Positions 9,341 to 19,014 of a stretch of DNA of 64,000 nt are shown here, piece by piece; within the stretch, counting starts at the first letter, position 1, and each line of letters opens with the position of its first letter. A program made the translations under genes and the position numbers. Under the pieces are notes generated by a model, which saw only the letters and a program-made list of their open reading frames with translations, was not told the DNA's origin and searched no databases. Source of the stretch: Megascapheus bottae (taxonomy: Eukaryota; Chordata; Mammalia; Rodentia; Geomyidae); NCBI GenBank assembly GCA_024803745.1, contig JANJXV010000025.1:22958610-23022609 (forward strand), read 5' to 3'.

Positions 9341-9828
9341 ATGTTCTGTTGCTTGGAGTCTGTCCTTCGGCCCAGCCTACATTCCAGGGGGAAGAGGGTC
9401 CCAGAGGACAGGAGGGACCCTCAGGAAGCAAAGGAGACTGTGGTGGGTCGGTGGAGCTGAAGTGGGTAGTACCTTTCTCCTGGTGTAAACCTGGCCACCA
9501 TGTTTCTACTCAGTGACCCACCTGTAGCTTCGTTTGATTGGCTAAGAGATCTGTTCCTGACAGCAGGCTGAGCCAATCAGACTTCAGAATGTGGCTGTTT
9601 ACATTGTAGAGCACTTGGCTAAGGACTTGAAAACCTGTGAGCCTGCAGTGGGTCTTGACCACTGACAGAACAGAGCGAGAGTCACTTGCAGGGAGGACTG
9701 GCAGGGGGACTGGGAGGCCCTAGGGATTAGACAGCCTTGCCCTGGTGCTGGACTCCACCCTCTATGTCCAGAGTCCTGTGTCAGTGACCTTTCCCTTCCT
9801 GCTCTGCCTTGCTTCCAGAGTTCTTTGT
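9341..9828. other. Unique segment with a paired CCAAT inverted repeat
   Basis: TGATTGGCT (9,535-9,543) and AGCCAATCA (9,571-9,579) are exact reverse complements 27 nt apart, each containing a CCAAT box of NF-Y type. No TATA box or exon is evident. It may be regulatory or chance. Confidence 0.3.
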
Positions 9829-10029
9829 TTTGTGGCAGTCCTGGGGCTGGAACTCAGGACCTAGCTGCTGGCCTTGAGCTTATTTTCCCAAGGCTACAAC
9901 TCTACTACTTGAGCCACAGCTCCACTTTGGGCTTTTTGGTGATTAATTGGTGATAAGAGTCTTAGGGCCTTGAACCCTGATCCTCAGCTCTCTGCTAGGA
10001 TGACAGGCGTGAGCCACTGATGCCTGGCT
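9829..10029 (-). mobile_element. 7SL/Geo dimeric SINE
   Basis: Antisense copy: 'GCAGTCCTGGGGCTGGAACT', 'CTACTTGAGCCACAGCTCCA', 'GATTAATTGGTGATAAGAGT', 'GTGAGCCACTGATGCCTGGC'. It is the last SINE before a SINE-free interval of about 4.7 kb. Confidence 0.9.
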
Positions 10030-11120
10030 CAAGATATTGAGAGCAGTTAAAAAATGCTTCTAGAAAGTTCTATACAGTTTCAACTTCCTGTCTCTGGGGA
10101 GATAACCAAAATCCCAGCTAGATCTGGCCAGTGGTAGTGGACATTGGGCTGCCCCCGATTGTGGGTTCCTCACAGTCTGTCCCTGACGCTCTGGGGAGCT
10201 CTGGCCAGTGATCATGTGTCTCTGAATCTCACTTTGGCCAGTTGGAAAGTGGAGCTGAGAAGTTGTACCCAGAGAAGTTTTTGTAAGCGGCAAACCAGTG
10301 AATATGAAGTCTTTAGCCTCCTGCTTGACACCTGACAGTCCAGGCTGAGGTCTTTGCTTTGCTAAGACGATTGCTTCTTTCACCCTCCCGGGGGTGCACT
10401 GGGCAGTGGGGGACCCCAAAGTCCCTTATCCACGTGTGGGTTTAACCCTGAGCCTCTCTTACCCTGACCAGTGCAAAACCTCCTTCTCCACAAGCCTGGC
10501 TTCTCTTTGCCAATCCCAGGGCAAGATCGACAGTCGGGAAAGCAGTGTGGGTTGGGTGGGAGATGCCGAGAAAACAAATACTGGTTTAACAGCATGAATA
10601 ATTGAGAAGTTTTCTCAGCAGAGAACTGGCCAGCATTCGGGGAATTGAAAATTAAGACTAAGACACCTCCTGTAGCCCAATTCTCTGATGAATAATTCAC
10701 GAGACCTAGAAGAGCAGAAGCTGAAGGGGCCTGGTCTTTCTTGTGCCATCACTGGTCCTGTCCCCTTTGTCCTGACCCTTGGATAGGGATAGGGCCATCT
10801 GTGGAATTGGTAAGAACTAGGGACACAGCCGTTTCAGTCTGAATTTTCCCTAGTGCTATGACAATGGCAGCAGCTTAATGAGAATTCAGGGGTGACCCGC
10901 ACGACAATCAAGTTCAGCTCCTTCCTTCCAGAATGTTCACTGGGCACCCAACTGGATACACCCACTGGTTGGTGGGCAGGTGATAATTGCAGGCATGGCT
11001 GGTAGTCTTGGGGGCACACACACGAGCAAAGTACACACAGGCCTTCGTCTAGACATGCATGGGAGAGGCGGGGCTTAGTCAAAGAGTCCCATGTGTGTAA
11101 CAAAGTCCTGGAAAGCTGGG

Positions 11121-11210
11121 AGGAGCTGGAAGGAGCTGGAAAGTTCCAGAAGGAGCTGGAAGGAACCAGAAAGAGCTGGAAGGAGCCAGAAAGAGCTGGA
11201 AGGAGCTGGA
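11121..11210. repeat. 10-bp minisatellite, nine units
   Basis: Consensus AGGAGCTGGA repeats in exact 10-bp register for nine units, with variants AAGTTCCAGA, AGGAACCAGA, AGGAGCCAGA and AAGAGCTGGA. The variants partly alternate, suggesting duplication of 20-bp blocks. It creates Glu/Lys/Trp-rich frames that need not be real. Confidence 0.9.
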
Positions 11211-11879
11211 TTCTGGATCCCACTGTGTTCACTACAATGCTGCTGAAGTTGAGAGCAGCTGTACAAGGCAGGAGCAGGTCATATCGTTACCCCATTTGTC
11301 CCTCATCCCATCCCTCCCTTCCTCACTCAGTACCCCTCGCTGCTCTTCTTCTCATGCTTTCTGTCTCCCCACCTGAGCCGGGGTGTCCTCTTCACTTCCT
11401 GGCCTTCAGGAAGTCAGACTCACAGCTCCTGGGGAAGCACCTCTGGGGGCCCCTCTCCTGAGAGCAGGTCTTCCTGCCTCCCTGCCTTCTTACTCCAGGC
11501 CCATTTGAAATCCCGGGTGGGCTGGTCAGACGGCAGTCGTAAGCAGCTCTCTCTTCAAGCCAGTGAATAATTCAGCAGCCGATGCTTGCAGCCCAGCCAT
11601 GATTCCAACCTGCCGAATGCCTGGCTCGTGGGCAGGAAGGGGAAAAAAATCACCCAGCCTCCTGAGCAAACAGATCTCCCTTCACCTGCTCACTGGGTCT
11701 CTGGAGCTGAGGTGGGGGAGGGCTGGGCTTGGGCCCCCTCCGCCAGTGGGGAAGGAGGAGTCTGTGGATGTGGAGTGGGGCAGGGGCGTGGTGAGCGTGG
11801 AGTACTAGTTGAATTTTGGATCATGAGACACATTTGCTTTGGGACAGTGGATGCTTATTTTTGGGTTTGGTCAGGCATC

Positions 11880-11907
11880 ATTCATTCATTCATTCATTCA
11901 TTCATTC
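11880..11907. repeat. (ATTC)n microsatellite
   Basis: Tetranucleotide ATTC run, commonly found at the 'CATTCATTCATT' end of old L2/MIR-type elements; no element body is recognisable here. Confidence 0.9.
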
Positions 11908-12071
11908 TTGCATGCATGGATAACAGATGCTGTAGAGGCAACCATGGAATGGGCATGGAGACTAGAGAGGGGTCAGGGCTAGCCCTCCCTGCAGGAAGAG
12001 GCCGGAAGTGATTCCAGATAAAGGGGGAGGGCTGAGGAATTCTCAGAGTCTGACATTCAACTGCCTGTGAC

Positions 12072-12074
<3 letters not shown>

Positions 12075-12135
<61 letters not shown>
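12075..12135. repeat. (GA)n microsatellite
   Basis: A pure GA dinucleotide run not joined to any recognisable SINE. Confidence 0.95.
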
Positions 12136-12138
<3 letters not shown>

Positions 12139-12497
12139 TTGCCATAACCAAGAGGCATTTGAATTCATGAAACCTCACCTGAGTCACACAGGTGGAGCCT
12201 TCTCCGTGCTGACATTTCTCTCAGCAGGTGCTAAGGCCCCATCTTGGTATTTTTTTTTGGGGTGGGGATAGAGGGTTGGTTGTTGTGGTTGGTGAAGATG
12301 GTCAAAGTCCTTCTCCTCCTCCTCACCAGGTGAAACCACTGTGCCCATTTTATAGCAGGCAAAGGCAGGGCACTGTGCCCATTATACAGAAGAGAAAAGT
12401 AGAGGCTCTGCTCTGAGTTTTGTCTGTTACCCCCAGGGGTGACTGGCTTCACAGCGATGCTTCTGGAGTGAATTTGGGAGTTCTTCTTAGTGACGCT

Positions 12498-12532
12498 GCG
12501 CGCGCGCACACGCACACACACGCACACACACA
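12498..12532. repeat. (CG/CA)n mixed microsatellite
   Basis: CGCGCGCG passing into CACGCACACA units. Alternating purine-pyrimidine DNA that could adopt Z-form. Confidence 0.85.
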
Positions 12533-13233
12533 GAGCCCCATGCAGGCGGCCTCTCCAGACACTGTTTATTATCTCTGGTGCCCCTTCTCCTTTCCCTCTG
12601 CTCCAGTGGTGGACTTTATGACTCAGCCAGGTCCCCTTGTCCACCCCTTGTCTTTCTGGGCCTGTGAGGTCACCCCTCCTCCCCGTCCCCCTCCCCTACC
12701 CCAGGCCTGTATCCTCCAACTCCACCATTCCTGGCTGGGCTGGGCAGGTTTATGCCACTGTCTCTGAGAATCGTTTCTCGTGGTGCTTTGTCCTGGGGGG
12801 GTCAGGAAGCTGTGCTCCAACCATAGAACTTCAAGATGGCCCCAGGCCTCTTGTCGCTGTCTTTCTGTCATCTACATGGGGCATCAGGTGGCCTTTGCTT
12901 CTGGGAAAGATTCTGAGCTGCAGCTTCTCAGCAAGTGCTGGCAATAGTAAGGCGAGAACCTCTGGGAATGATGGGGTCCCGTGGCTGGGTCCTCAGAAAT
13001 GCTCCTCTCCAGTGCCACTCTCTGAGTGGGTGGCTCTTCTGGCTGTGCCATCCTGGGGGTGCTGGGGGAGCCTCCTCCCCACAAATTGCTTTTGCTCTGA
13101 GCGGTGTCCTCTGTAGTGGTGGGTAGGGAAGATTCCAATTTCCGACAGTTCTTAAGACTGAAGTCGTTCCTAATGGATGAGCTTGAGTAAGTTTAGTCTA
13201 CAGATGGTCTCCATAGCACGTTAGAGATGGCTT

Positions 13234-13713
13234 ACCTCCAGGGTCACAGTACGTGGGTTCGGGTGAGGGTGGAGGTGATGCTTGATTGGGGGGGGGTCTG
13301 GATCTAGGTGGATGGGTCTTCGCTGGCTTCTTGATGGGCGTGCGATGGGCTCACGGTGTGTGTGTAGAAGCTGGCGTCTCTTCTCATCAAGGCACATGCA
13401 CATTGGCAGGTGGCTCCCCCTGGGTGACCTGGCTGCTGCTTTTCATCTTGTCCCCCTTCTTGTCTGGCTGAAGGTTGGTGTTGCTGTTGGGCATGGTGGG
13501 CTCTTTGCTCTTGGGGTGGATGCTCTGGCTGCTGTTGGTCTGGCTGGGGCTGGGGCTGTTGGTGGAGCCGAGCAGCCCGCTGCTTACCTGATAGGTCAGG
13601 AAACTGCTGCCGGGGCTCAGGAAGCCCGTGCTGCCCTGGCTGGTGACATTGCTGGGGGACAGGCTGGGTTCACTTTGGTTCTCCAGCCTGCCTGAGGCCG
13701 TGGTCTTGGCCAT
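13234..13713 (-). pseudogene. Coding-like block B, unidentified exon(s) or decayed gene
   Basis: The minus strand opens at 13,713 (MAKTTASGRLENQSEPSLSP) and runs 108 codons to 13,387, rich in Ser, Pro, Asn, Gln and Lys (for example PNSNTNLQPDKKGDKMKSSS), with little low-complexity DNA. Past the stop the same frame continues, interrupted by TGA codons, through a basic then Pro-rich stretch (TPIKKPAKTHPPRSRPPP). Strong donor-like sites lie at 13,586-13,587 (CAG|GTAAGC) and 13,234-13,235 (GAG|GTAAGC). The composition suits an intrinsically disordered protein segment. I do not recognise the family. It could be alternative exons, an old pseudogene or chance. Confidence 0.3.
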
Positions 13714-14329
13714 CCAGCTGGCGTCTCCTGGATGGAGGGGAGCTGGGGACGCCCACCTGGCTGCTCCGGTCTCTGCTCACCTGGGCTCTGAGCCTCCGAG
13801 TGAAGGGGAGGCGTACTCGACCTCTGCTCCTCAAGCCCTCCTGGCTGCTCTCCTCATCGCCTGAGTAGCCGCTGCTCAGCAGGCTGGTGTTACTGCATTC
13901 CTTGGGCGTGGGGTGCTCTGAGCTGGGCCCCAGGCTCCTGCTGCTCTGAGGGGGTCCCAGGGTGCTTTGAGAAGAGCTCACGGCCTCCTCGGGGGCTGCG
14001 CCATGGCGTGGCCGGAGGTGAGGCTGGAGCTGTAAACTGAGTCCCAACAGGCTTGGTTCTTGCCTCTGCGCGTCCTGGATGGAGAGAACCCCCTTTCCTG
14101 CCTCTAGGCAAGCGGGGGACAGAGGGATTGATTTCTCCAGGAAGGGGTCCTGGGAGGCCTCTGAAGGGTGCTGCCTTAGTTGGGGGTGGGGTGGGGAAAG
14201 GAGAAGTGATACAGTTTCTAGGGCTTTTTTTTTTTTTTCTTCTTCACAGAAGGTTCTGATTGGTTGGTTTGGTTCCCATGGTGATTGGGGGGGCTGTGAG
14301 GTGGGGGAGGGAGGGAGGAAGCCAGACAA
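13670..14329 (-). pseudogene. Coding-like block A, unidentified exon or decayed gene
   Basis: A 219-codon minus-strand frame. The most protein-like part is about residues 110-180 (plus 13,790-14,000): SSSQSTLGPPQSSRSLGPSS, then SNTSLLSSGYSGDEESSQEG and a basic run, ending at a donor-like CAG|GTGAGC (GT at 13,779-13,780). The first 45 residues come from a T-run and unique DNA and are unlikely to be coding; an acceptor-like AG near 14,175 could mark the true start. Block B begins only 53 nt after the donor and in another frame, so either a very short intron, a frameshift or independent pieces must be invoked. No family recognised. Confidence 0.28.
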
Positions 14330-14544
14330 TGCTGGCTAGTTCTGGTACTAATTACCTAATAGTGCAGTTAGTGACATCAGAGGCCTTGTGGGAGGGGCTG
14401 GGTGGGAGAGAGGGCTCACAGTGCCAGTGTGCTGGGGGGGATCCAAGGGGCGGGTCTGTTTATTTGGGGCTGTGGTTTCCACCATTTCAGTCTGTCATGG
14501 AATGGAGGAAAGGCGTGGCAGGGAAGAGCTGCTCCCCTCATGGT
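14330..14544. other. Unique sequence, nothing recognised
   Basis: Short GC-rich stretch between the coding-like block and the purine-rich repeat; no feature is supported. Confidence 0.4.
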
Positions 14545-14690
14545 GGCCAGGAAGGAGGGGGAGGGGGAGGGGGAAGGGAAGGGGGAGAGAGCGGGAAGTA
14601 GAGGGAGGGAGGGAGGGGGAGAGAGCGGGAAGGAGAGGGAGGGAGGGAGGGGGAGAGGAGGGAGGGAGGAGAGAGGAGGGGGGCTAGCTA
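14545..14690. repeat. Purine-rich (GGGA)n tract with ~40-bp internal duplication
   Basis: Long run of GGGAGGG-type units in which a block ending 'GGGGGAGAGAGCGGGAAG' occurs twice in near-identical form. Repeated G-triplets with short loops make the plus strand prone to G-quadruplex or triplex formation. Confidence 0.9.
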
Positions 14691-14739
14691 GTCGTAGGCC
14701 TCGGGAAAGGAATTTGCAGAAGAGGTGACGATATGGGAG

Positions 14740-14950
14740 GATGTGACACTAGTGGCTGCCATCCTAGCTAAGCAGGAGGGTAAGATCACGGTTCACAGCC
14801 AGACGGCCGGAGAAGTTCATGAGACACCATCTCCAATTAAGCAGCCAAAAGCTGAGCTCATGCCAGAGGTGTGACCCGGGTGATTGAGTGCCAGCTGTAA
14901 GGAACAAATCAAAGTGACAGCATGAAGCCCTGAGTTCAAGCCCCAGCGCC
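14740..14950 (+). mobile_element. 7SL/Geo dimeric SINE, diverged
   Basis: Sense copy with 'ATCCTAGCTAAGCAGGAGGG', 'ATGAGACACCATCTCCAATT' and tail 'CCTGAGTTCAAGCCCCAGCG'. The tail runs into an AT/GT microsatellite. Confidence 0.85.
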
Positions 14951-14955
14951 ACCAA

Positions 14956-15004
14956 ATATATATATACATATATATATGTATACACACATTAGTATATATG
15001 TATA

Positions 15005-15057
<53 letters not shown>
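14956..15057. repeat. (AT/GT)n compound microsatellite at a SINE tail
   Basis: Alternating ATATAC and ATATGT units followed by pure (GT)n. It sits between two sense SINEs and follows the tail of the first. Confidence 0.95.
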
Positions 15058-15058
<1 letters not shown>

Positions 15059-15059
15059 A

Positions 15060-15255
15060 GTGAGCTGGTGGCTCACACCTGTCACTCTAGCTACTCAGGA
15101 GACTGAGACCTGAGGATCATGCTTCAAAGCCAGCCTAAGCCTTCTCTCCAACGAACCACCCCAAAAACCTATGGCTCAAGTGGTAGAGTGTTCGTCTTGA
15201 GCAGAAAAGCTCAGAGATATCACACAGACAGTGAATTCAAGCCACAGGACTGGCA
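15060..15255 (+). mobile_element. 7SL/Geo dimeric SINE
   Basis: Sense copy: 'GAGCTGGTGGCTCACACCTG', 'CTAGCTACTCAGGAGACTGA', 'TATGGCTCAAGTGGTAGAGT', 'GAATTCAAGCCACAGGACTG'. In tandem with the preceding SINE. Confidence 0.9.
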
Positions 15256-15425
15256 TACCCATACAAGTTACAGTAGCAGTTAGCCGTGGCCAGGGCTTCT
15301 GGCTTCACCACAGTCCCGTAGGAAAAATGCTGGTGACAGAGCAGCAATTCTTAACACTGCCTGACCCCAGGCTGGCTACATTTTGACCTTTAGGGGTTGC
15401 TACAGCGAGCCTCTCTCCTACAGAA

Positions 15426-15427
<2 letters not shown>

Positions 15428-15461
<34 letters not shown>
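15428..15461. repeat. (GT)n microsatellite at a SINE tail
   Basis: A pure GT run at the 3' tail of the following antisense SINE. Confidence 0.95.
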
Positions 15462-15463
<2 letters not shown>

Positions 15464-15676
15464 TCCCCATCCTGGGGCTTGAATTCAGGACCTGGGTGCT
15501 GGCTCTTGGCTTTTATGTTCAAGGCTAGTACTCTACTGTTTGAACCACTGCTCCATTTCTGGTTATCTGGTGCTTCACTGGAGACGAGTCTCCTGGACTG
15601 TCATGGCCAGGCTGGTTTTGAATCACCATCCTCAGATCTCAGCCTTCTGAGAAGCCACGATGACAGGCACTAGTAC
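15462..15676 (-). mobile_element. 7SL/Geo dimeric SINE
   Basis: Antisense copy: 'ATCCTGGGGCTTGAATTCAG', 'GAACCACTGCTCCATTTCTG', 'CACTGGAGACGAGTCTCCTG', 'CTCAGATCTCAGCCTTCTGA'. Confidence 0.9.
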
Positions 15677-16611
15677 CCATCTCCCCATGTCATTTCTTTT
15701 GCAAATTCCTTTCCCACGGCCAGGGGGCCAAGCCCCCTGTACTGAGAGGCCTCCCGTTTTATCCAGAAGGGTGTGGGGTATGGTGAGGAAGGGTGTTTCA
15801 CGGCCACCTGACATCTAATCTCTATTGCCCAATTGGCTTCTGAGAGACACCCATGGCTCAGTGGTGACGTCCAAAGTCAGGAACGACATGATACCCAACA
15901 CGACGAGAGCCTTTGTGGAACTGATCCAAAAGATGCCGGGGAGATTTGGGGGGAACCAGATAGGAAGTTGAGGCTAAGAAAAAGCCTCAATGTGCACACA
16001 GCAGGGCAGAGGCCTCCAGGCTGGGGACTGAGGACACGTGTCCCTTCCCCTCCTCCACCGGCCCCAGGCTACTGCCTTCTGAGTCTGGAGACTCAACACC
16101 CGGGGCTGGTCCAGCACATGTGGCAGAGGTGATGGACCGCCAGATGGAGGTCTGTGGAGATGAGTTCTTGTCACAGGAGTTGCCAGGGCTGAGCAGAACT
16201 CCCCGGTCTCACCCTTCTGGTTACTCTGGCAGTCTCAGGAAGTGGCTGCAATTCCGGTTTGGATGTTCCCGTCTCTTCCTTTCCACCTGTTATCTGAGAG
16301 GCTATGCTATCCTCGCCTTGGCCCTGCCTCAGTGGTCTGTGCTGTGTAGAAGGCCCCAGCTGCCGATCCAGGCACCACTCCCATATCCTCCCAGATGCCT
16401 CTGGCACAGTGCCTCCCAGCCCATAAGGCTGGAGCCAAAGATACACAGGGTTCTCATCTCACTCCATGCCAGTCTGCCTTTTCCAAATGTTATAAGGTCA
16501 TGGATCCTGTCTCTCCCCCCCCCCCATCAATGTGGATCCTGGGTGTTTCCTGACCTTTCTGTCTCAGTTTGGGTTCTCTCAAAAAACAATAACCCCCAAA
16601 TCTGAAGCAGA
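15677..16611. other. Unique sequence, no gene seen
   Basis: Non-repetitive except a C-run near 16,506. Frames such as 16,120-16,605 have no recognisable domain and end in low-complexity DNA. Confidence 0.5.
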
Positions 16612-16818
16612 ACCAGAAGGTAATTGTGCATGCCTATAATCCCAGCTACTCAGGAGGCAAGGAAGACTTTGCATGTGCCTGGTGAACCCGGCCCCTGTTA
16701 CTGAGCCGACTAGCTCAGTGACCAAACCTGCAGACAGAAAGTGGAGGGTGTGTGGCCATAAGCGGTGCTGAGCTTGAGAAGCACATCTGAGGCCGTGGGT
16801 TCGATCCTCAGTGCCACC
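16612..16818 (+). mobile_element. Composite SINE: 7SL-like head with ID-like tail
   Basis: The head 'TGCATGCCTATAATCCCAGC' and 'TACTCAGGAGGC' is 7SL-like. After a degenerate middle comes an ID-type unit, 'GGTGTGTGGCCATAAGCGGT' then 'CCGTGGGTTCGATCCTCAGT' (B box GGTTCGATCC). This may be an older B1-dID-type dimer or two independent fragments. Confidence 0.55.
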
Positions 16819-17461
16819 CCTCCCTTGCCCCAGCCCCTGCTTCCTTCCCTCCATAAGAACTGGAGGTAGAGTTGGCACTAGTTGCTCATGTGACAGATGA
16901 TTCTCAAGATCCCCAGATGGCCCTGAGCAGTGAGATGGGAAGGAAAGAGAGGCAGGACGGTACCCCCAGTCCCAGAGTTCAGCCCCAGGGCTTCTGATAG
17001 AGTGAGCAGGCCCTTAACTCAGAGGCTTAGACACTTGAATCCTGGCTTCTACAGCTATTGAGACCTTTGCAATTCTGGTCTTGCCTCACTTCTGGGGTCT
17101 CCCTCGCCTCCTGTGCTTTTGCCTTATCCGGCACTCCCCCATCTCCAGCCCTGCTGAGGTCTCTAGAGCTTCCGGTGTTGCTGGTACTTCCAACTCCTCA
17201 CGGGTCTCCTGCTCATTTCTACATCACTTCCTGTTTCTCCCAGGCCTGCTTGGGTGAGGCTCAGGGAATGGTGAGGGAGAAGCCATGAACGGAATTAGGT
17301 CTCGACTGTCTGCGCTTGAGGCTTCAGCAGGGTCTTCTATACATGGCAGCAGCGGTGGTTGAAGTAAGGCCTTGCAGAAGTAAATGCCACATGTCAGGAC
17401 CCTGTCTTTATGTGCACACCCTGAGGCAGTGGCAGGACCTCCATAACACTCTACTGGGTCC
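16819..17461. other. Unique sequence, no gene seen
   Basis: Non-repetitive; short frames only, with no recognisable domain. Confidence 0.5.
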
Positions 17462-17565
17462 TTCCCTCCTTCCTTCCTTCCTTCCTTCCTTCCTTCCTTC
17501 CTTCCTTCCTTCCTTCCTTCCTTCTTTCCTTCCTTCCTTCTGTCCTTTCTTCCTTTGTTCTTACT
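17462..17565. repeat. (TTCC)n microsatellite
   Basis: Pure TTCC array that decays into TTCT/TTTC units. The LPSF-repeat frame across it is an artefact. Confidence 0.95.
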
Positions 17566-18894
17566 TTATTTCCTTCCTGGGTCCCAGGCTGGAACCAGGT
17601 AGTAGTGGAGCCCCAAGCAGTTTTGGGTGGCAGAGTTTGCAGAAGAGACTACTTGAATCATGTCAGAAACTGGGGGCTCACAGGGAGACGGGCAGTGGGG
17701 GATGGGAAGGGGCTACATGAGGGACCCAGAGGTAACGCTGGGTGCAGAGAAGCTTTGCTGCTCAGTTTTCCCCAGGCCCTCTGGCTACCAGCTCTATGGC
17801 TCTGGGCTGGGCTGGCCCTGGTAGGTCCCCTCCCCCACCCCCACGAGTGGCCTTTTCATCAAATTATCCTTCCACATTTGTGGAGAGGAGGAATTATTGG
17901 CACTAAATGAGGCTATAAAACCCCTGCCTGGCACCTTTTTTTTTTTTTTCCTTTGGAGGTGTCAGGAAGGGAATGTTTGGAAAGATGCCAAGAGACTGGC
18001 TCGTTTATAAAATAGCCCAAGACTACGGTTCATCTGTTTAATTCAAATGAGGTGACATGATATCTTTCATTTGGACTTATTACTGGCCTGGCCACCGCCA
18101 GGTTTCCAGTGCTTTGGGTCCAGGCAGGGTCTTCTGTCACGATGGCACATTGTTTTCTCTCTCTGCCCTCCTCCATGGAAAGTTCCAGAGAAGGGCTGCA
18201 GAGATATAGCAGAGAATAAGGTGCTATTAGGTATTAAAGAACGAAAATGAATTCATTCTTTCTCCCATGGAGTGAGAGCCACACTCTTGTCTCTGGGGTC
18301 CGTGGTATGGACTGTTGGGAAAACAGCAGCCACTGTCACTGTTGGAGGTTGGCACTGAGGGTCCCTGGCTAGGGACAGAGGGAGCAGGGCACAGGTTTCT
18401 GGTGGCATCAGGAAGGCATAGGGGAGATGCAGAGATGGGCTCAAGGTCACGGTCAAGGTCACGTAGGGGCAGGCGTGGGACATTGCGGCTAGGAAGCTGT
18501 GACTCTCCCTTCCCCATATCCTGGTATGAGAAGGTGGGGGAGGCTGTGTAATTTCGCCGCAGCTTTCTGCTATGGCAGCAGCGCCCAGCTCAATGGATTG
18601 CCAAGGCTATGACGTGGGCCCGGGGCTTCTGGGATTGGGTGTGGGTGTCTGTTCTGGGTTATTATTTTATGTTGGTTGAATCCCACAGTGTAGGCACACA
18701 AAGTCAGGAGAGCAAAGGGTTTGAACCAACCTATCACACAAGTGGGCATGGAACTGGGCTTTGTCTAGGGCTGGCCCTGAAGGTCCAGTGTCTTCTCCAT
18801 ACCAGTGAGAAGTTCCTGGCTGGGGAAATGAAGGAGAGAGGTGTGCATGCTTCCTTCCCTGAGGATTCATCTCTGTAACACTCCACTCACCTCT
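17566..18894. other. SINE-free sequence, candidate regulatory DNA
   Basis: Non-repetitive. The part at about 17,860-18,110 is AT-rich with TATAAAA (17,914), TTTATAAAATAG and 'GTTTAATTCAAATGAGGTGA', which resembles conserved non-coding DNA. A short direct repeat, GGTCACGGTCAAGGTCACG, lies near 18,444 and contains nuclear-receptor-type TCAAGGTCA half sites. No exon is evident. Confidence 0.3.
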
Positions 18895-18957
18895 TCCTTC
18901 CTTCCTTCCTTCCTTCCTTCCTTCCTTCCTTCCTTCCTTCCTTCCTTCCTTCCTTCC
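18895..18957. repeat. (TTCC)n microsatellite
   Basis: Pure TTCC array abutting a Geo right-monomer fragment. Confidence 0.95.
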
Positions 18958-18958
18958 T

Positions 18959-19014
18959 GGACAGTGCCCAGGCCCTGAGTTCAAACCCCAGGACTGGCAA
19001 AAGAAAAAAAGAAA
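18959..19014 (+). mobile_element. Geo right-monomer 3' end fragment
   Basis: 'CAGTGCCCAGGCCCTGAGTT' then 'CAAACCCCAGGACTGGCAAA' is the sense 3' end of the shared right monomer with its A-rich tail. The 5' part is missing, apparently cut off by the TTCC array. Confidence 0.8.

Larger units (their letters stand above)
10030..13230. other. SINE-free, moderately GC-rich sequence, no confident gene
   Basis: No SINE or LINE copy is recognisable here, in contrast to the flanks. Several open frames of 100-159 codons (for example 11,586-12,011 and 12,637-13,116) show no domain and overlap frames on the other strand. SINE depletion can mark exons or regulatory DNA, but I see no complete gene. Confidence 0.45.

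Noticed and set aside
12637..13116. 159-codon plus-strand frame in the SINE-free interval
   Set aside because: No domain, no good start context, and overlapping frames of similar length lie on the other strand.
13282..13695. 137-codon Ala/Gly/Leu-rich plus-strand frame
   Set aside because: It is the shadow of the Ser/Pro/Asn/Gln-rich minus-strand frame; its hydrophobic look follows from the complement of those codons.
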